Shown here piece after piece: positions 48,247 through 59,864 of a stretch of 64,000 nucleotides of DNA. Both the position numbers and the translations under genes were made by a program. This DNA is from Orbilia blumenaviensis. Taxonomy: Eukaryota; Ascomycota; Orbiliomycetes; Orbiliales; Orbiliaceae. The notes beneath the pieces are model-generated. The model saw only the letters and a program-made list of their open reading frames with translations. It was not told the DNA's origin and did not search any database. Position 1 is the first letter of the stretch; the number at the start of each line of letters is the position of its first letter. Where the stretch lies: NCBI GenBank assembly GCA_036872755.1, contig JAVHNS010000011.1:744001-808000 (forward strand), in the 5' to 3' direction.

Positions 48247-50369
48247 TTAGCCAGTCCAGATGGTAATATCGACAGCATTGGCTCCACCGCAAAGTTCGGC
48301 GTTGTTTCCTGAGCATTGTAGACCACAGCGTGTGTTCTCGTCGGTTCTCGGGTTTTCGGTTGTTGAGGTATTGGAGAAGTAGTCGCCGCAAGTGCATACA
48401 CTACACTAAAGTTAGCCGATGATACATCAAATTGAGGGAGGGAGGGTTGTTGAAATACGTACTTTCCGTTAGTAAGACCAGACATTGCGAATCCAGCAAT
48501 GTAACATGTAGCCTCGCAAAGACTTCGGGTCATACTAGCGCTTGGTGGCAGAATCTTTCCAGTAAGGAGGTGAAGCCCTGCTGTAAAGTCATAGCATCCA
48601 AAAGACGTCGGTGCTGGAGCAGAAAGGTATTGTTGAATGTAACCAGTACCACCGCACGTCTCTTCGGGGTCATCGCTGCCCGGGCACTGAGTATTACATA
48701 AGTCGTTAGCGACAAGGGCATGGGGGTTAAACCTCCACTCTTTGCCACAGAAGCAGCCCCTATGAACCAAAATTTTGACGTTAGCAGCTTGGAAATAAGG
48801 GACATGTGCGCGAAGCTATTATTCTAAAGGACTGGGTTACATACGTTCCACCTAGGATACCAGCAGCTGTGACTCCATTACCAGCTTGGAAACAAGTATC
48901 CTTGCAGAGAATTTGTGTCATCGCACCACTTTCAGGTAAGGCGGCTGTTCCATTGTTCATTGGGCTATTGACATTATCGGTATTGGCATAACACCCGGCA
49001 TATCTAGCGCCAGGAACAATTGTAGGTTGTAGAGTCTCAGTTCTGGTTTCGGTCTGAGTTTCGGTAGCTGATCGCGTCTCGGTGATAGTTTGGGTGGGTG
49101 TAAAGGTTGTGACTTCGACGACAGTCTCGGTTCGAGTCTCAGTTGGTGTGTAAGTTGAGGTGACGATGCTTGTCTGAGTGTCCGTGGCAGTCTCAACCCT
49201 GGTTTCGGTCTCGACCTTGGTTTCGGTTTGAACATCAGTGGCGGTCTCAACCTTGGTTTCAGTCCTAACCTCGGTGGCGGTGACGGTGTCGGTGGCGGTT
49301 CCTTCTCCAGCTACAGTGCTGGTCACAGTGTCAGTGACAGTAGTGATTGCACCTGGTACAGTGCTAGTGACAGTGTCGGTGACAGTTTCGGTTCCTCCAG
49401 ATACAGTGGTAGTGACAGTATCGGTTCCTCCAGATACAGTGGTAGTGACAGTATCGGTTCCACCAGATACAGTGGTAGTGACAGTGTCAGTGTTGGTGAT
49501 GGTGGTAGTTCCAGCACCAGCTACAGTAGTAGTGACAGTAACAATACCGCCAGTTACAGTGGCGTCTGGGACGCAGCCACCGAGGATCAAAAGCCTTTCG
49601 CTGGCAACGGTCACAATAGCCTCTGGGAGCCAGAGAGTTGGGCCAGCTGTAAAAGTGGAGCCGCCAGCAACCAGTGTAGAGCCATCAATGTCAACCTTGT
49701 TTCCACCGAGACCGCGAATAACAGTGCCAGGGATAGTGATGATGGAAGCTGGAAGGTCAACAATCTGCCCTGCGCCGTTGGTAATCCTTGGCTCAGCAAT
49801 AGTGAGAACATTGCTCGCAAAGGTGACTGGCAAACCGGTGTGGGTGATTGTAGTAGTAGCACCGCTGAGGGTGCTGGTGCTCCACCTTGTGGAAGTATTG
49901 GTCTTGGTGGACGTAACAGTCTTGGTGTTGGTCTTAGTGGCTGTTTTGGTAGACGTCCTAGTAGAATACTTGGTAGAATACTTGGTAGAATACTTGGTAT
50001 TATACTTGGTAGAATGCTTGGTGACAGTCTTTGTTGCCGTTTTCGTGCATTTGGAGTTTATTTTCGTGAGAGTCTTGGTCTTAGTCGTAGCATATCCATA
50101 CTTGGTAGTGTACTTGGTAGCCCACTTGGTAGCATGCTTCGTCACAGTCTTAGTTGGGCAATCTATGGATTGTTAGTAAAGATGTTATCGGCTTTTATAT
50201 ATGACTTGTGAGCCACAAAAACTTTTGAATCCTAGAGTAGGAACCTACAGTTATAACCATAAGGATCACGTTCCTCGAGTTGTTGTTCCTGAGCAGGGAC
50301 CGCAGAGGCTGCGAGAGCGTTGAAAGCAACTAATGCCACGAGGGCGCCCTTAAAGTTCTGGATATACAT
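48247..50369 (-). CDS. Secreted Thr-rich repeat protein with two WSC domains
   Basis: Four exons (50249-50369, 48845-50162, 48463-48759, 48247-48400) give 629 residues. A signal peptide (MYIQNFKGALVALVAFNALA) is followed by a Lys/Thr-rich segment of repeating TKYS units, a globular-looking stretch (about 125-230), a long Thr/Val-rich stalk (TVTTTVSGGTD units, then TET and VETATD units), and two cysteine-rich WSC domains: first from GARYAGCYAN to CPGSDDPEETCGG, second from TSFGCYDF to CSGNNAELCGG. WSC domains are putative carbohydrate-binding modules. There is no transmembrane or GPI tail, so the protein is probably secreted or wall-bound, unlike Wsc stress sensors. The penultimate junction (AA to TGT) uses the second of two nearby acceptors because it restores the VCTCGDYF motif. 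The stalk should be heavily O-mannosylated. Confidence 0.9.
49381..49479. repeat. Three tandem 33-bp units inside the WSC gene
   Basis: Units at 49381-49413, 49414-49446 and 49447-49479 differ by one to three bases and encode the 11-residue unit TVTTTVSGGTD (with variants) on the minus strand. Confidence 0.9.
49960..50130. repeat. 12-bp-based repeats encoding TKYS units
   Basis: TTGGTAGAATAC and near copies recur with a 12-base period (clearest at about 49967-50025, looser further on); on the minus strand they encode repeated Thr-Lys-Tyr-Ser blocks. Confidence 0.8.
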
Positions 50370-51912
50370 TTTGCAGATTGTTTGCGACTATAAACTACTG
50401 GCAAATGTCGATGGTGGTGGTGGTGAAAGAGAGTTTTCTAAGCCATCGGGGCAGCCCCTACTTATACTATTTTTCATGATGCAGGGAGTCATGTAAATGG
50501 CTTTCAACATCCAGCCTGAACTCGGAGAGGCTGCTCTGCGGTGGAGATTTGATGCTCCTTTCGACGAGGCAAAAAAAGTATTATCTTTTCTTTTCGTGAT
50601 CGATCCTGCCCGCGGCGTCGTGACCCATCATGGCTTGGATTGCAATAATGCGTAAACATGCGCGGAATATAATAAAATCGAGTTAGGCAAGTTAGGCACG
50701 ACTATGCACGGAAATACACAGGTAGACCAGTAGCTAATTTACATAAATTAGTGTATACGTACTTTTGTATAATGAACCCTTATCCCTCACTACTACCATA
50801 TGCATATGTATTTCGGCGGCCGGAAAAGCTTGCCTCAGCAACTCCCTTCCGTATATGAACGGCAACGCTTAAACGGTAATGGTATTTAGTTCTACGCACT
50901 ATGGTATTTTCTGCTATATTGTGCGATCGGCATTGGTCCATATTTTATTTCATATGCATCTGCACGGCCCCTATCAATCTGACTTGCGCGCTGCAAGGGG
51001 AGAATCGGTCGATAGGTTGAATCGGCCAAGGTCGTCGAGCCGTGCTCCAGCCTCCGCCTTGGCGCTGAGCGCATGTAGTACCGAGGACCCGCCCCCCGCT
51101 TTCAACCGTCGATTATTTTCATAAACAGGCTCAAGCGAATAAATCTCAGAATATTAAATTATTATCCGACATATGACGCTGCGGGGCTTCCGTGTACAGG
51201 TAAGCGGTTATTCGTAAGGGTCTCGCTAGAAAAATGTTAACGAATCTCTTCCACTTAAAACCCAATCGAGCCGTAGTAAATTCCAGCCCCTTTGCGGGTG
51301 ATACATTTATGGAAGGTTGCTGATAACATGTAGCACCTTAAGTGCCTTAGATCAATTAAGCTTAGGCTGCGCCACCGAAACGATAAACTAGATAGAATCA
51401 AGTAGGACGGGTGCACCGTTAAATCAGAGAAAGCAGAGTAGCGAGATCGTAAAATACAACAATAGAAAAGAAATTATGAGTTGCACGCAATAATATCCCT
51501 TTTCACCGGGTACTCGGGTCGTTTTCGAGGCTAGTACTCGGTTGTATTTGCATAGACAACTCCGGGATTACAATATTGTGGCACCGTCAACGTCCCAAGA
51601 TTTTAAAGGGACTCTGCGCGATACCGGTGTTTATGCCGTTGAGAGAGGGCGACGATATTCGGCGCCATGCGCGTCAAGTACAAGTTAGGGGTTGGATTTG
51701 ATCGCAGATATGTACCGATTTCCGATAACCATGTACAATATGCATATCAGCCTGCTAATGAATATGCACCTATGCATCTAAATAACTATGCTCGTTGCAA
51801 CTGACCTAGTACCAAGCTAGCTTATTTGATTTTAAGCTAATATCCCCTGCTTAGGAAGTCCTACACCGTCAGAGTAGAATTCAACATGCAACATCCCGTT
51901 CCAGCCTCTCAC
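50370..51912. other. Intergenic stretch, 1.5 kb
   Basis: WSC promoter on the left and F-box gene 3' flank on the right. Only short overlapping ORFs on both strands; AT-rich with ATGCAT/CATATG palindromes at 50798-50811 and 51736-51780. Confidence 0.5.
50461..50466 (-). promoter_or_regulatory. TATA-like box of the WSC gene
   Basis: TATAAG on the minus strand about 95 nt before the WSC ATG, followed by a CCACCACCACC-rich leader. Position-based inference. Confidence 0.35.
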
Positions 51913-53486
51913 TTATGCATCAGCCAACTCTCTATCAGCATCGTGATTCTCTAAAATAGCAGATTCACGAGATTCTTCGTCCTCGCTTTCGATTCCATCT
52001 TCTTCCTTTATATAGTCATTCCATCCGTAAAAGCAAGCCCCAGGTCGGGTTGAAAGCTGCCTCCGTTGAGGGATTGTTTCGCTTACCGAGTTCCGCCACC
52101 ACAATCTTAATCCTGGCCCGGACCCACTCCTCACTATTTTACAACCGCGTCGTATAAACCCGTAGGGACGTGAGCATTCGCTTGATCCCAATACGCTCAG
52201 CTGGTACAATTCGGTCCGAACGAATTCCACTTCTCTCAGACTGTTTAAGCCTCTCGCTTCCCATCTGTGGATCAGGTCAGCCAATTCTGGCCTTGAAAAT
52301 CTCTTTTGACCCATCATGGGCCATGGCACGCTTATCCTTTTAAGGTTGCGGGTTTCCAAAAGCTCGGCATACGGTAATCCCCCGTCCTTGTAATGAGCCT
52401 CATATCGACCAGCGACAAACCCCAGATCCAACACGAATTCTTCCAGATTTGGAAACCACCGTAGCAGGGCCTCAAAGCTTCTTTCATACGTGGATCCCAC
52501 GCCGGCGACATGTAAAGATAATTGTTTGACCCCGATAAACTCACCACAGCCCAAATATTGTGATAAGTGACGGCGAACTTGGGCCCCAGGACTCGTTAAC
52601 TCCAAGGAGCCGATGTTAGCGAATACCCGCCGGGTGCTTATTTTAACTCTTTTCAACGATGCGATAGACGAAGAAATAAAATGATAGTGCCATGGGAAAA
52701 GAGTTGCTTGTGGCGATGGCAGCCGGATGGGTAGCCAGGGAATGTAAATGATCGCTTCCTCCAAGCCAGCAGGGTATGGTATCTCAACACCTTCGATATC
52801 CTGCGTGTGAATTTGAGTAGCTCCCATGAATTCTTGGTCGTCATTGGGAAGCGCCTTGTAAAAGTCTCTATATGTTTGCAAGCTTCCGCCATCCGTATAT
52901 CTAGTTACCGCTCCATGGTAATCGTCCAGCCCGATGTACAGGCTTTTCAACGTCTGGTTCCAGAACGGGAGAGTGGACAGTTTTGAAAATACAGCGATTC
53001 CCAGGTTATTTGCCAATCTTTCATCAATTGAGTACTCAATCTGAAGGCTACAAACCCTAGGGAATATTTCAAGGCAAGATGTGTAGATGCGGGATCGAGA
53101 AATGACGGTAAATTGGAATCTCAAGGTTTGAAATTCCTCGTAGCTATTGCATTTGAGACCAACAAACGTAACATGACTATCCGACGGAAACGACGCACGT
53201 CAGACCTCCGAAGAGCCTAGAATGCGGTTGGAGGGGCTTAGTGCAGCGGGAATTTCCCCTACCGGACAAGGTGCCGCAGATTAGCATGGCTGCCACCGTC
53301 CTGAAAAGCCGCTAGCGATTCCTGCGTCAGGAAAATATTTCGGACTTTAACCTCTACCGCAAGATCGCGACATGATTTTGAGCACAGGGAAAAGTTTTTG
53401 AGGCCCTCGCTTCCGATAGCTACCAGGATGTGACGTAGGATCTCGGGAGGAGTCTCTAGTAGATTCGATAGCATGGTTATAGGCAA
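51913..53486 (-). CDS. F-box protein
   Basis: Two exons (53263-53486 and 51913-53143) give 484 residues. The N-terminus (LLETPPEILRHILVAIGSEG, then LKNFSLCSKSCRDLAVE) is a recognisable F-box of about 45 residues. The rest alternates hydrophobic and polar segments (SLYIGLDDY, RWFPNLEEFVLDLGF, LKRISVPWPMMG), which suits degenerate leucine-rich repeats of fungal F-box proteins. The tail is acidic (EEDGIESEDEESRES). Family role: a substrate adaptor of an SCF ubiquitin ligase; the target is unknown. The start could also be the second ATG (MLSN, four residues later). The intron (GTAGGG...ATAG, 119 nt) was chosen because it joins HLVR to YEEFQTLRF without a gap. Confidence 0.8.
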
Positions 53487-53680
53487 TAGTAGGAAATGTT
53501 ATGGAAGGTTGGGTTTTACAGGCAATGCAGGGCTGAAGCGGGGATTCTTCTCTGCGTTTGATCTCGGAAAATGCTGCATGCGTGGGGACACAAGGAAGGC
53601 ATATGCGACCAGGTGCAGTGTACCTTGCCAGCTGGTCGATTGAGGGGTGTACGTTGTGCGGTGTACAGTGAGGACGATAA

Positions 53681-53887
53681 CTATCGATAACTAGGATGAC
53701 CCCCCAAACCTGAATTCATTTTCATATTCTCAAACGACCTCATAGAAGTGGGGGGCTCAAGATTAATCTTAACGTCCTCCGCGTCGATTCGATCTTTCAT
53801 TCCGTGGTATTTTATGAGTTGCTGGCGGAGAAGGTTCTGGTCAGCATGAAGCTGGGGTACGTCGGTAACCCCGCCCATTGGTTGCAT
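53681..53887 (-). CDS. Small hypothetical protein, 68 residues
   Basis: A single ORF with a natural amino acid mix and no low complexity (QLHADQNLLRQQLIKYHGMK, then IDAEDVKINLEPPTSMRSFE). It has no signal peptide or membrane segment; the first half could form an amphipathic helix. I do not recognise it. It lies between the F-box gene (same strand) and a plus-strand gene 232 nt away, leaving room for a divergent promoter. It may also be one exon of a larger gene. Confidence 0.4.
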   Translation of the reverse strand: MQPMGGVTDVPQLHADQNLLRQQLIKYHGMKDRIDAEDVKINLEPPTSMRSFENMKMNSGLGGHPSYR

Positions 53888-54119
53888 TCAGCGGAAAGGC
53901 CTTAAATAAGCTTTCGCGGCGCACGGTGGAAACCTTATCAGGACCCTTGAAAGTTTGATGGGTTTAATGTTCCTGGCTCGATGTTTTAAATTTTGATATC
54001 TAAACTTTTAGGTACCTTAACCTTGACACCCGGAAGCCTACATTTCCGGCAAATAGGAAAGCAGATATGAGACATTAGTCCCTTGCTACAAAAGGGACGA
54101 GGTATCCAGAGTATTCAAG

Positions 54120-54821
54120 TTGAAGGAAACCATAATGTCTGCCTCTAAATGTAGCCAGATGTCATCATATTCAAATTTCCCTCCCCCTAAGACCTCTATA
54201 CCACCAGAAGCTGAAATTTACATCAGTACATTCTCTTTACTTTCCTCATTACAAGATGACCTAAAATCTTTAAACCTCCGATTTATGGAGATCGAAATAC
54301 TCTTATCACGTAAAGAGGACGAGCTTGAGTCCCGTTATCGAAACTATCAAAACCGCTTAGCTTATCTCCGCGCGGAAGGAGACGTCATAAACCGGCTAAG
54401 ACGGGCATTACAGACCCGCATTTCAAACACTGCTACATCCCAAAGTTCCCCAAGTGTAGAACTTGAACCGGATCTACCGTCAAAAATATATCTCTCAAAT
54501 ACTCCTACCTTGGAAATATTTGTGAGGCAAATCCTCCCCCTCTTAACCCTCACTTCGACGTTGACAGGGTTTTCAATTTTCCAATACCTTGCCATCAGCA
54601 CATCCCCACCAAATAACTCGTATCTGCCCATTTCATACTCCCTTTTAACGTTATCATTTCTCCAAATTGGGTACATTTTACGTCAGAACATTCAACCCGC
54701 AAAGGCGGTGCTACAGTCCCGAGCATTAACCGGCGTATGGGCAGTCGTTATGACGGGGGCGATCGGCCACGCGGTTGCATACGGCCTCGGCTTCCAACTG
54801 TGGTTTTGGCGCCGATTTTAA
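54120..54821 (+). CDS. Coiled-coil membrane protein, unknown function
   Basis: Single exon, 233 residues (a second ATG at 54135 gives MSASKCSQM and is an equally good start). Residues about 35-105 form a helical coiled-coil-like region (FMEIEILLSRKEDELESRYR, then LRAEGDVINRLRRALQTRIS). The C-terminal half has three hydrophobic segments (IFVRQILPLLTLTSTLTGFS, YSLLTLSFLQIGYIL and ALTGVWAVVMTGAIGHAVAY). I see no known domain. It resembles the gene at 55397 in plan (coiled coil, then C-terminal membrane segments), though no clear sequence match was found by eye. Confidence 0.65.
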   Translation: MKETIMSASKCSQMSSYSNFPPPKTSIPPEAEIYISTFSLLSSLQDDLKSLNLRFMEIEILLSRKEDELESRYRNYQNRLAYLRAEGDVINRLRRALQTRISNTATSQSSPSVELEPDLPSKIYLSNTPTLEIFVRQILPLLTLTSTLTGFSIFQYLAISTSPPNNSYLPISYSLLTLSFLQIGYILRQNIQPAKAVLQSRALTGVWAVVMTGAIGHAVAYGLGFQLWFWRRF

Positions 54822-55396
54822 CCCGAATGGATTTAAATTGACACGCGAGAGTAGCATCATTTTGAAGATCATGCGGTTGATCTCGATTGATGACGTTTCT
54901 TTGTTGTGCTTTTGATGTGGTATTTCCGATGCGGGCGTAACACACGTTAGGCACGTGTGAGGTTACAGTACCACGCGAATCAACTAGACATCCTTCGGTC
55001 CGAGGGGTTTCAAGACGGATATTTTGAAATACCTCAGAATGTTTCAGTAGGGAGACTCGAGGCCTTACGGCCTTATGAGGCCAGACGAGCTAGTGTTGGT
55101 GAGCCCTATGAGCGTCAATATTGCAATACTACGGTTCCGAAGAGACGTTGACTACATAGCTGGGATATTTCCTCAAAGGTATCCCCACATGATAATGGTA
55201 CGCGGCGGCCCGGAAGCTTGGAAGCAAGCTGTTTATCTCGGGGTAGTAACGTAGCGTCCATATCAGTTATTTACGGCAACAAATATAAGAGCTACCTAAT
55301 CGCTACCAAGACTGGAAGAATTCTAGACTCAATCTAGAACTCTCCAACTAACGGCTTATACCGACGTACGAACCCGAAGTACAGGTTCAAGCAGAG
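54822..55396. other. Gap between two coiled-coil membrane protein genes
   Basis: A plus-strand frame at about 54957-55151 without an ATG reads protein-like (EGFQDGYFEIPQNVSVGRLE, then RPYEARRASVGEPYERQY). It could be an exon of an unresolved gene or a relic; I found no convincing partner exon. Confidence 0.35.
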
Positions 55397-56119
55397 ATGC
55401 GGTCACTTGTCAGCGACTACGTTTTTATCCACCCGCGGAATGGTATCATATCATCCGTGGGCCGTGATTGCGAATATATCACTAAGAGCACGAGGTCAGG
55501 GTCATATGCATCTAGATCCCTATCATCGCCTGGATATATACATATACCTGATCGGACGCCATCCACGAGCGCTATCCTGCATACCCATAAAAAAGAAAAG
55601 GATTCGAAAATCTCTCTAGAAGACTCTATGCTCAACCTTCTGAAACAGATCGAAGACCAAATCATTGACTTTCAAGCTGACTGCGCAAAACTAAAGGGGG
55701 TTTATCGAAATCCTGTGACCTACATCTCGAAACCAAACCCAAGTCAAAAGTCTTCTGCTCAAAAGGCTAGCTCTGAACTGCTCTCGAGACTCGAAGCAGA
55801 GATTATTGAACTACGAGATCGTCTTGAGTACGAAACTAGTCGAGAATCAACTTCCAGTCGCCAGAGCATCTACGAGGACAGTATCATCCACAAAGTGGAG
55901 GAGACGCCAGCCACCGAAGCAAACGATGCCGATTTCATCCCTTTACCTTCTGCAGACTGCGCCCGGTTCAAAAAGGAAAAAACCAAACTAGTTGACATAC
56001 GCGAGCTTCTTATTGGAATTTTTGGGTTCTTCCACGTTCTGATTCTAGGTGTCTATTTCTTCTTTAAAGCACCAATGTATTTGCTTACTCAAATCATCCC
56101 TTTTCACAAATTTTTATAG
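55397..56119 (+). CDS. Coiled-coil protein with C-terminal membrane anchor
   Basis: Single exon, 240 residues. The N-terminal 65 residues are Ser-rich. A coiled coil covers about 75-95 and 118-150 (LEDSMLNLLKQIEDQIIDFQ and SELLSRLEAEIIELRDRLEY). A hydrophobic end (ELLIGIFGFFHVLILGVYFF, then PMYLLTQII) suggests a hairpin or single anchor near the C-terminus. No family recognised. The plan matches the neighbour at 54120-54821 on the same strand. Confidence 0.6.
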   Translation: MRSLVSDYVFIHPRNGIISSVGRDCEYITKSTRSGSYASRSLSSPGYIHIPDRTPSTSAILHTHKKEKDSKISLEDSMLNLLKQIEDQIIDFQADCAKLKGVYRNPVTYISKPNPSQKSSAQKASSELLSRLEAEIIELRDRLEYETSRESTSSRQSIYEDSIIHKVEETPATEANDADFIPLPSADCARFKKEKTKLVDIRELLIGIFGFFHVLILGVYFFFKAPMYLLTQIIPFHKFL

Positions 56120-56343
56120 AGGAATATAGAAGGCTCCGCTGTTACGTCCAAATATTGGTTTGGCTCGATGCTTTGTTGTTTGAATTGATCCCCTTATATG
56201 TAATAGATTCTTTCGCTCCAACTACTAGAAGTATAAGACGCTGGTTATCTAAATCACTGGATATACAACACTTTCAACAATAAATCATGTGTAACTACTC
56301 AATTATCATTAATGCCCGGGGGCTATTGCTAATTTAAATCAGC

Positions 56344-59246
56344 CTATTCAATGCTTCTTGCCGCATCGATGACGCATTTCTGAATTATTTCTGACCATCG
56401 CTGAATATAGAGTATTCAAGGTTAGCAAATCTACACATTTTCCAGGCTACAGAATCGGGCATGGGTAAATTCCGGATGTGGTAATTGTAGACTTACCTCG
56501 ACGTTTGTCCAATTCTTAGCCTCAACACTTTCCAAGATACCAGGGAACACAGCACCGGAATATCCTGTCCATAACCCTGGCGCAAAGACTACGTGCTTAT
56601 AAACGTCTCTTCCGTCTAACCCATCTTCATAAACAAACTTTCTTTCAAAGAACTGGATTTTGTTGTTAAAATCCTTGACTTTAGCCCAGTAGTGCACACT
56701 CTGCCACCACCTGTACCACGGAATATCCGGGTCTAAGCCATTAATTTCCTCGGTGAGTTCGAGGGCTTCCTGGTCAAATTGCACAGCGGCGGTTTTGAGT
56801 TTCGTAATTTGCTCTCCAAGGCGGATAAGAGATTCACGAGCTCTGTAGATTCCCTTGGTCGTTTTGCCGTGTACTTCCTCCGTCAGGGAGGACGCCGCAA
56901 TAGCTTTAGTCGTCTTGTCAAAGAATTCAACGGCTTGTTTAAGGTGCTTTGCTAGAAAATTTGCATAGTCCGTCAAGCCAAACGGGATAATTGGTGTTTC
57001 CGTGAGACTGAGGGCCATATGGCCAATGAGCTTCGTTGCAGTGACATGATACTTGAAACCAGGGTCTCCATATTTCTCCATCCAATCAAAGGAGTCGTAG
57101 TTTGAGTGGTCTGTGGGGAATATATATGGTTAGTATATCGACAAAACCGAATTGAATAGGAGTTTTTCCCTCACAGTGATAAACAGCGCCACTGGCCCCT
57201 TGTCTAAAACTGAAGTCGGAGCTCGGAACCAAAGCAATGTCTTGAAACCCGACGAAATCGGATCCACTCCCAATTGGACGGATAACGCCTCCGTCCTTAC
57301 TCCAAATTTCGTAGATGCTACCCTTGTATGTTTCCTTGTTGTGGTTTCGGTTGCGTTCTTGGTAAACATTTAAACCGTCGGGTTCCGGGATACTGGGTTT
57401 CATAGCCGCCGCTACTGGGCGGACAGTTTCTCCTTTTTGAACCATGTCTCGTTTCTTGTCTGCCAAGGGATCTTTGACCGCTTTCATCGCGTCTGTGAAT
57501 ACCTTGTATAGCAGAGGTGCTGACGCAGGATCGAGCCATGGCCCAGAGGTGGCAATGTCAAGATTGAGATATGCGACCGCATTTTGCATAAGGAAGGCCC
57601 TGTGTTCCTCGACCCATTCCGTGGAACCGAGCATACCATACTCCTCGCCATCCCATGAGGCCAGGATGATCGTGCGCAGTGGCTTCCAGTCCCGCTTGAG
57701 CATTTCGCCAAAAGTTCTTGATACTATATAACCTTGTCAGCTTTATACGCCCACACATAGAAAACTAAACCAAATTATTCTTACATTCCATTACTGCTGT
57801 ACTACCAGAAACTGGGTCCCCGGCACCACCGTCCCAAGCATCACGGTGATTACCAATTACGACAATTTCGTCGCTAATAGAACCGTTGATAATACCGATA
57901 ACATCCCAGATAGGGGTGAGAGTATACTCGACAATATTTTCCAGATGCAGAAGGGTCTTGGTTGGTTTAGCACTCCCTGTTCCTGTAGGCTTTAAAACTT
58001 CCGTTCCGTCAAGTTTTACTGTTTTATAACCGACTGGGCCAGTCCAATACTCTACTCCCCGATCGACAAGCCCACCTTTATTCCATCCCTCGGGCCGATA
58101 TCCCCACCCATTAAGGACCTTAAGTATCGGAGCAGCATCGAGGTAGCTGATCGGCAGACTTGGAATGCGGGGTATAGCATCGTGGCCATCGCTTCTTGGA
58201 ACCCCAGGTTTTGACGCATACCCCGGAGTTGTCGGGTCTCCCGGCCTTAAAGACGTGAACTGCACGGACCCACGTTGGACACTTGATGGTTGGCGCCCAC
58301 TTCCCTCCGGGTATGGTTTCCCGTCACCACCACCGCCACCAGACCAGCCATCAGGATAATCGTCCGCTGGATCAGTGAATATAACAACGCCAACGGCGCC
58401 CCTATCTTGTGCCGCCATAATCTTTAAGCCCCGGAATACCAAGCCGTATCGGCAAATAACGATGTTACCGCTGATAGGGACCTTAAGTTCGTCCAGTTGC
58501 TTGAATGAGTCAATATCGCAGTATCCACCATAAACGAACTCAGCGGTGACAGAGCCATTAGCAGAATATCCATGAAAGGTAGGCAGCCTCTCCCTCAATT
58601 GTGAGAATGCATTTCCTGGAACTTCGTCCTCCTCAAGGCTAGCCTCAAAGAGCACCTTTTCGCCATTCTTCCCCTTTTCGCTCTCAACCGTCGCATCCTC
58701 TCCAATAATTTCGACAGTCGCCTCTGTCTCCAACAAAGCAAGTCGGTGTCCAACTGGGTAGTTGAGAAGCACTTCATACTCCACAATATCCGACTTGATC
58801 CCGTAGCTTTCCCATCTCTCCTTAGTCCACAGAGCCTGACTGTAATTCTTCCCGGCTACATGTTGCCCCGAAGAATAATATTTACTCCACTGTTTAGCCT
58901 CCGCCGCATCTGGCGTGTCCTGCAATATTTTTACTAGTTTCTCGATTCCCAAATCCTTATTCTTCGGTAACGGGTATCGTTCGTGCGGGGGTGGGATGTC
59001 TCGCCACTTCAAGGGTGAACTCCAGTCCGGCAGTATTCGTAGTGGCAGTAGGATTAGAAGGTAGAGGATCGAATAGAATATTGTAACCTGGAAGAAGATG
59101 TAGCAAAATCGAGTACAGGTTGTAGACCTGTGGCGCCGGCCGTACGATCGTGTAGGCACGACAGCTAGAAGAGGGGACCGCTCGCTATGCCTAGCAACGC
59201 GATGCCTAGAACCGGCGACCGCCGCAGTTGTATTTCCGATATTCAT
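56344..59246 (-). CDS. PSMA/Vps70-like M28 membrane metallopeptidase
   Basis: Four exons (57785-59246, 57175-57723, 56497-57110, 56344-56400) give 893 residues. A type II membrane anchor (FFQVTIFYSILYLLILLPL) lies at about 50-70. A protease-associated domain (about 170-380) precedes the M28 peptidase domain. The di-zinc ligands and catalytic residues can be placed: H467 and D477 (GNHRDAWDGGAGDP), E514/E515 (SWDGEEYGMLGS), D543 (YLNLD) and H672 (YHSNYDSFDW). The spacing H-10-D-37-E equals that of human glutamate carboxypeptidase II. A transferrin-receptor-like dimerisation domain follows (about 740-880), ending WSEIIQKCVIDAARSIE, supplied by the small last exon. Yeast relatives are Vps70 and Tre1/2, linked to vacuolar sorting and transporter turnover. 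All catalytic residues are present, so an active peptidase is expected. Confidence 0.93.
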
Positions 59247-59864
59247 GGTCGCTGATGTTTCTTTCGAACTGTAACTTTTTTTTTTTTACTTGGAATTCAT
59301 GGGGTTGGAGGCATAGCTCGGGAACCCGAATGACGTAGGTGTTTACGGTTCGGAAGTTGTGGAGGAGGGTGCCATTAATTTACCTTCCCCGCAAATATAT
59401 ACTAAAGAGCTGCCGCCTTTTATCGTAGAGCAGGCAAACGATATATTTGCAGACTCGTGTGACGCGAACGGAACAGTTTTGAGATGGGGAGGTTGAAGTC
59501 GCACTGCATACAGCAATGGTGTCATAGCACACCGCCTGCCAAGACCAACGACCTCGGTCCGGCCCGAAATCCAGACAACTCAAAAAGTGCAACAAATAAT
59601 ACATCTTGAGAGTCGCTGAAATGCTACATGACCAAGTTCGAATTTCCAAGGTGAACAACGAAGGAAGTATTATTATTATGTATCTTTTTAAAGTTTACAG
59701 ACTACGCTATCTAGCTAGAGGGTATATAACGTTTCTTAATTTCAATCAAAATAAAAGCAAATTTGCGGCGACACTCCAACAAATAAAGTTATTATAAAGT
59801 TGGGGGTAGAGCACACTAACACCGGCACAAATACCAAAACGTGAATCGTTAACTGAGTGGTGAT
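59247..59864. other. Intergenic stretch upstream of the M28 peptidase
   Basis: Promoter and 5' UTR of the peptidase gene (a T/A run near 59277-59288 just before the ATG on the minus strand) and 3' flank of the ankyrin gene. No other coding signal. Confidence 0.5.

Noticed and set aside
49228..50211. Two ORFs of 312-327 codons on the plus strand opposite the WSC gene
   Set aside because: They are Ser/Gly- or Val-repeat shadows of the minus-strand tandem repeats; the minus strand has a signal peptide, splice sites and WSC domains.
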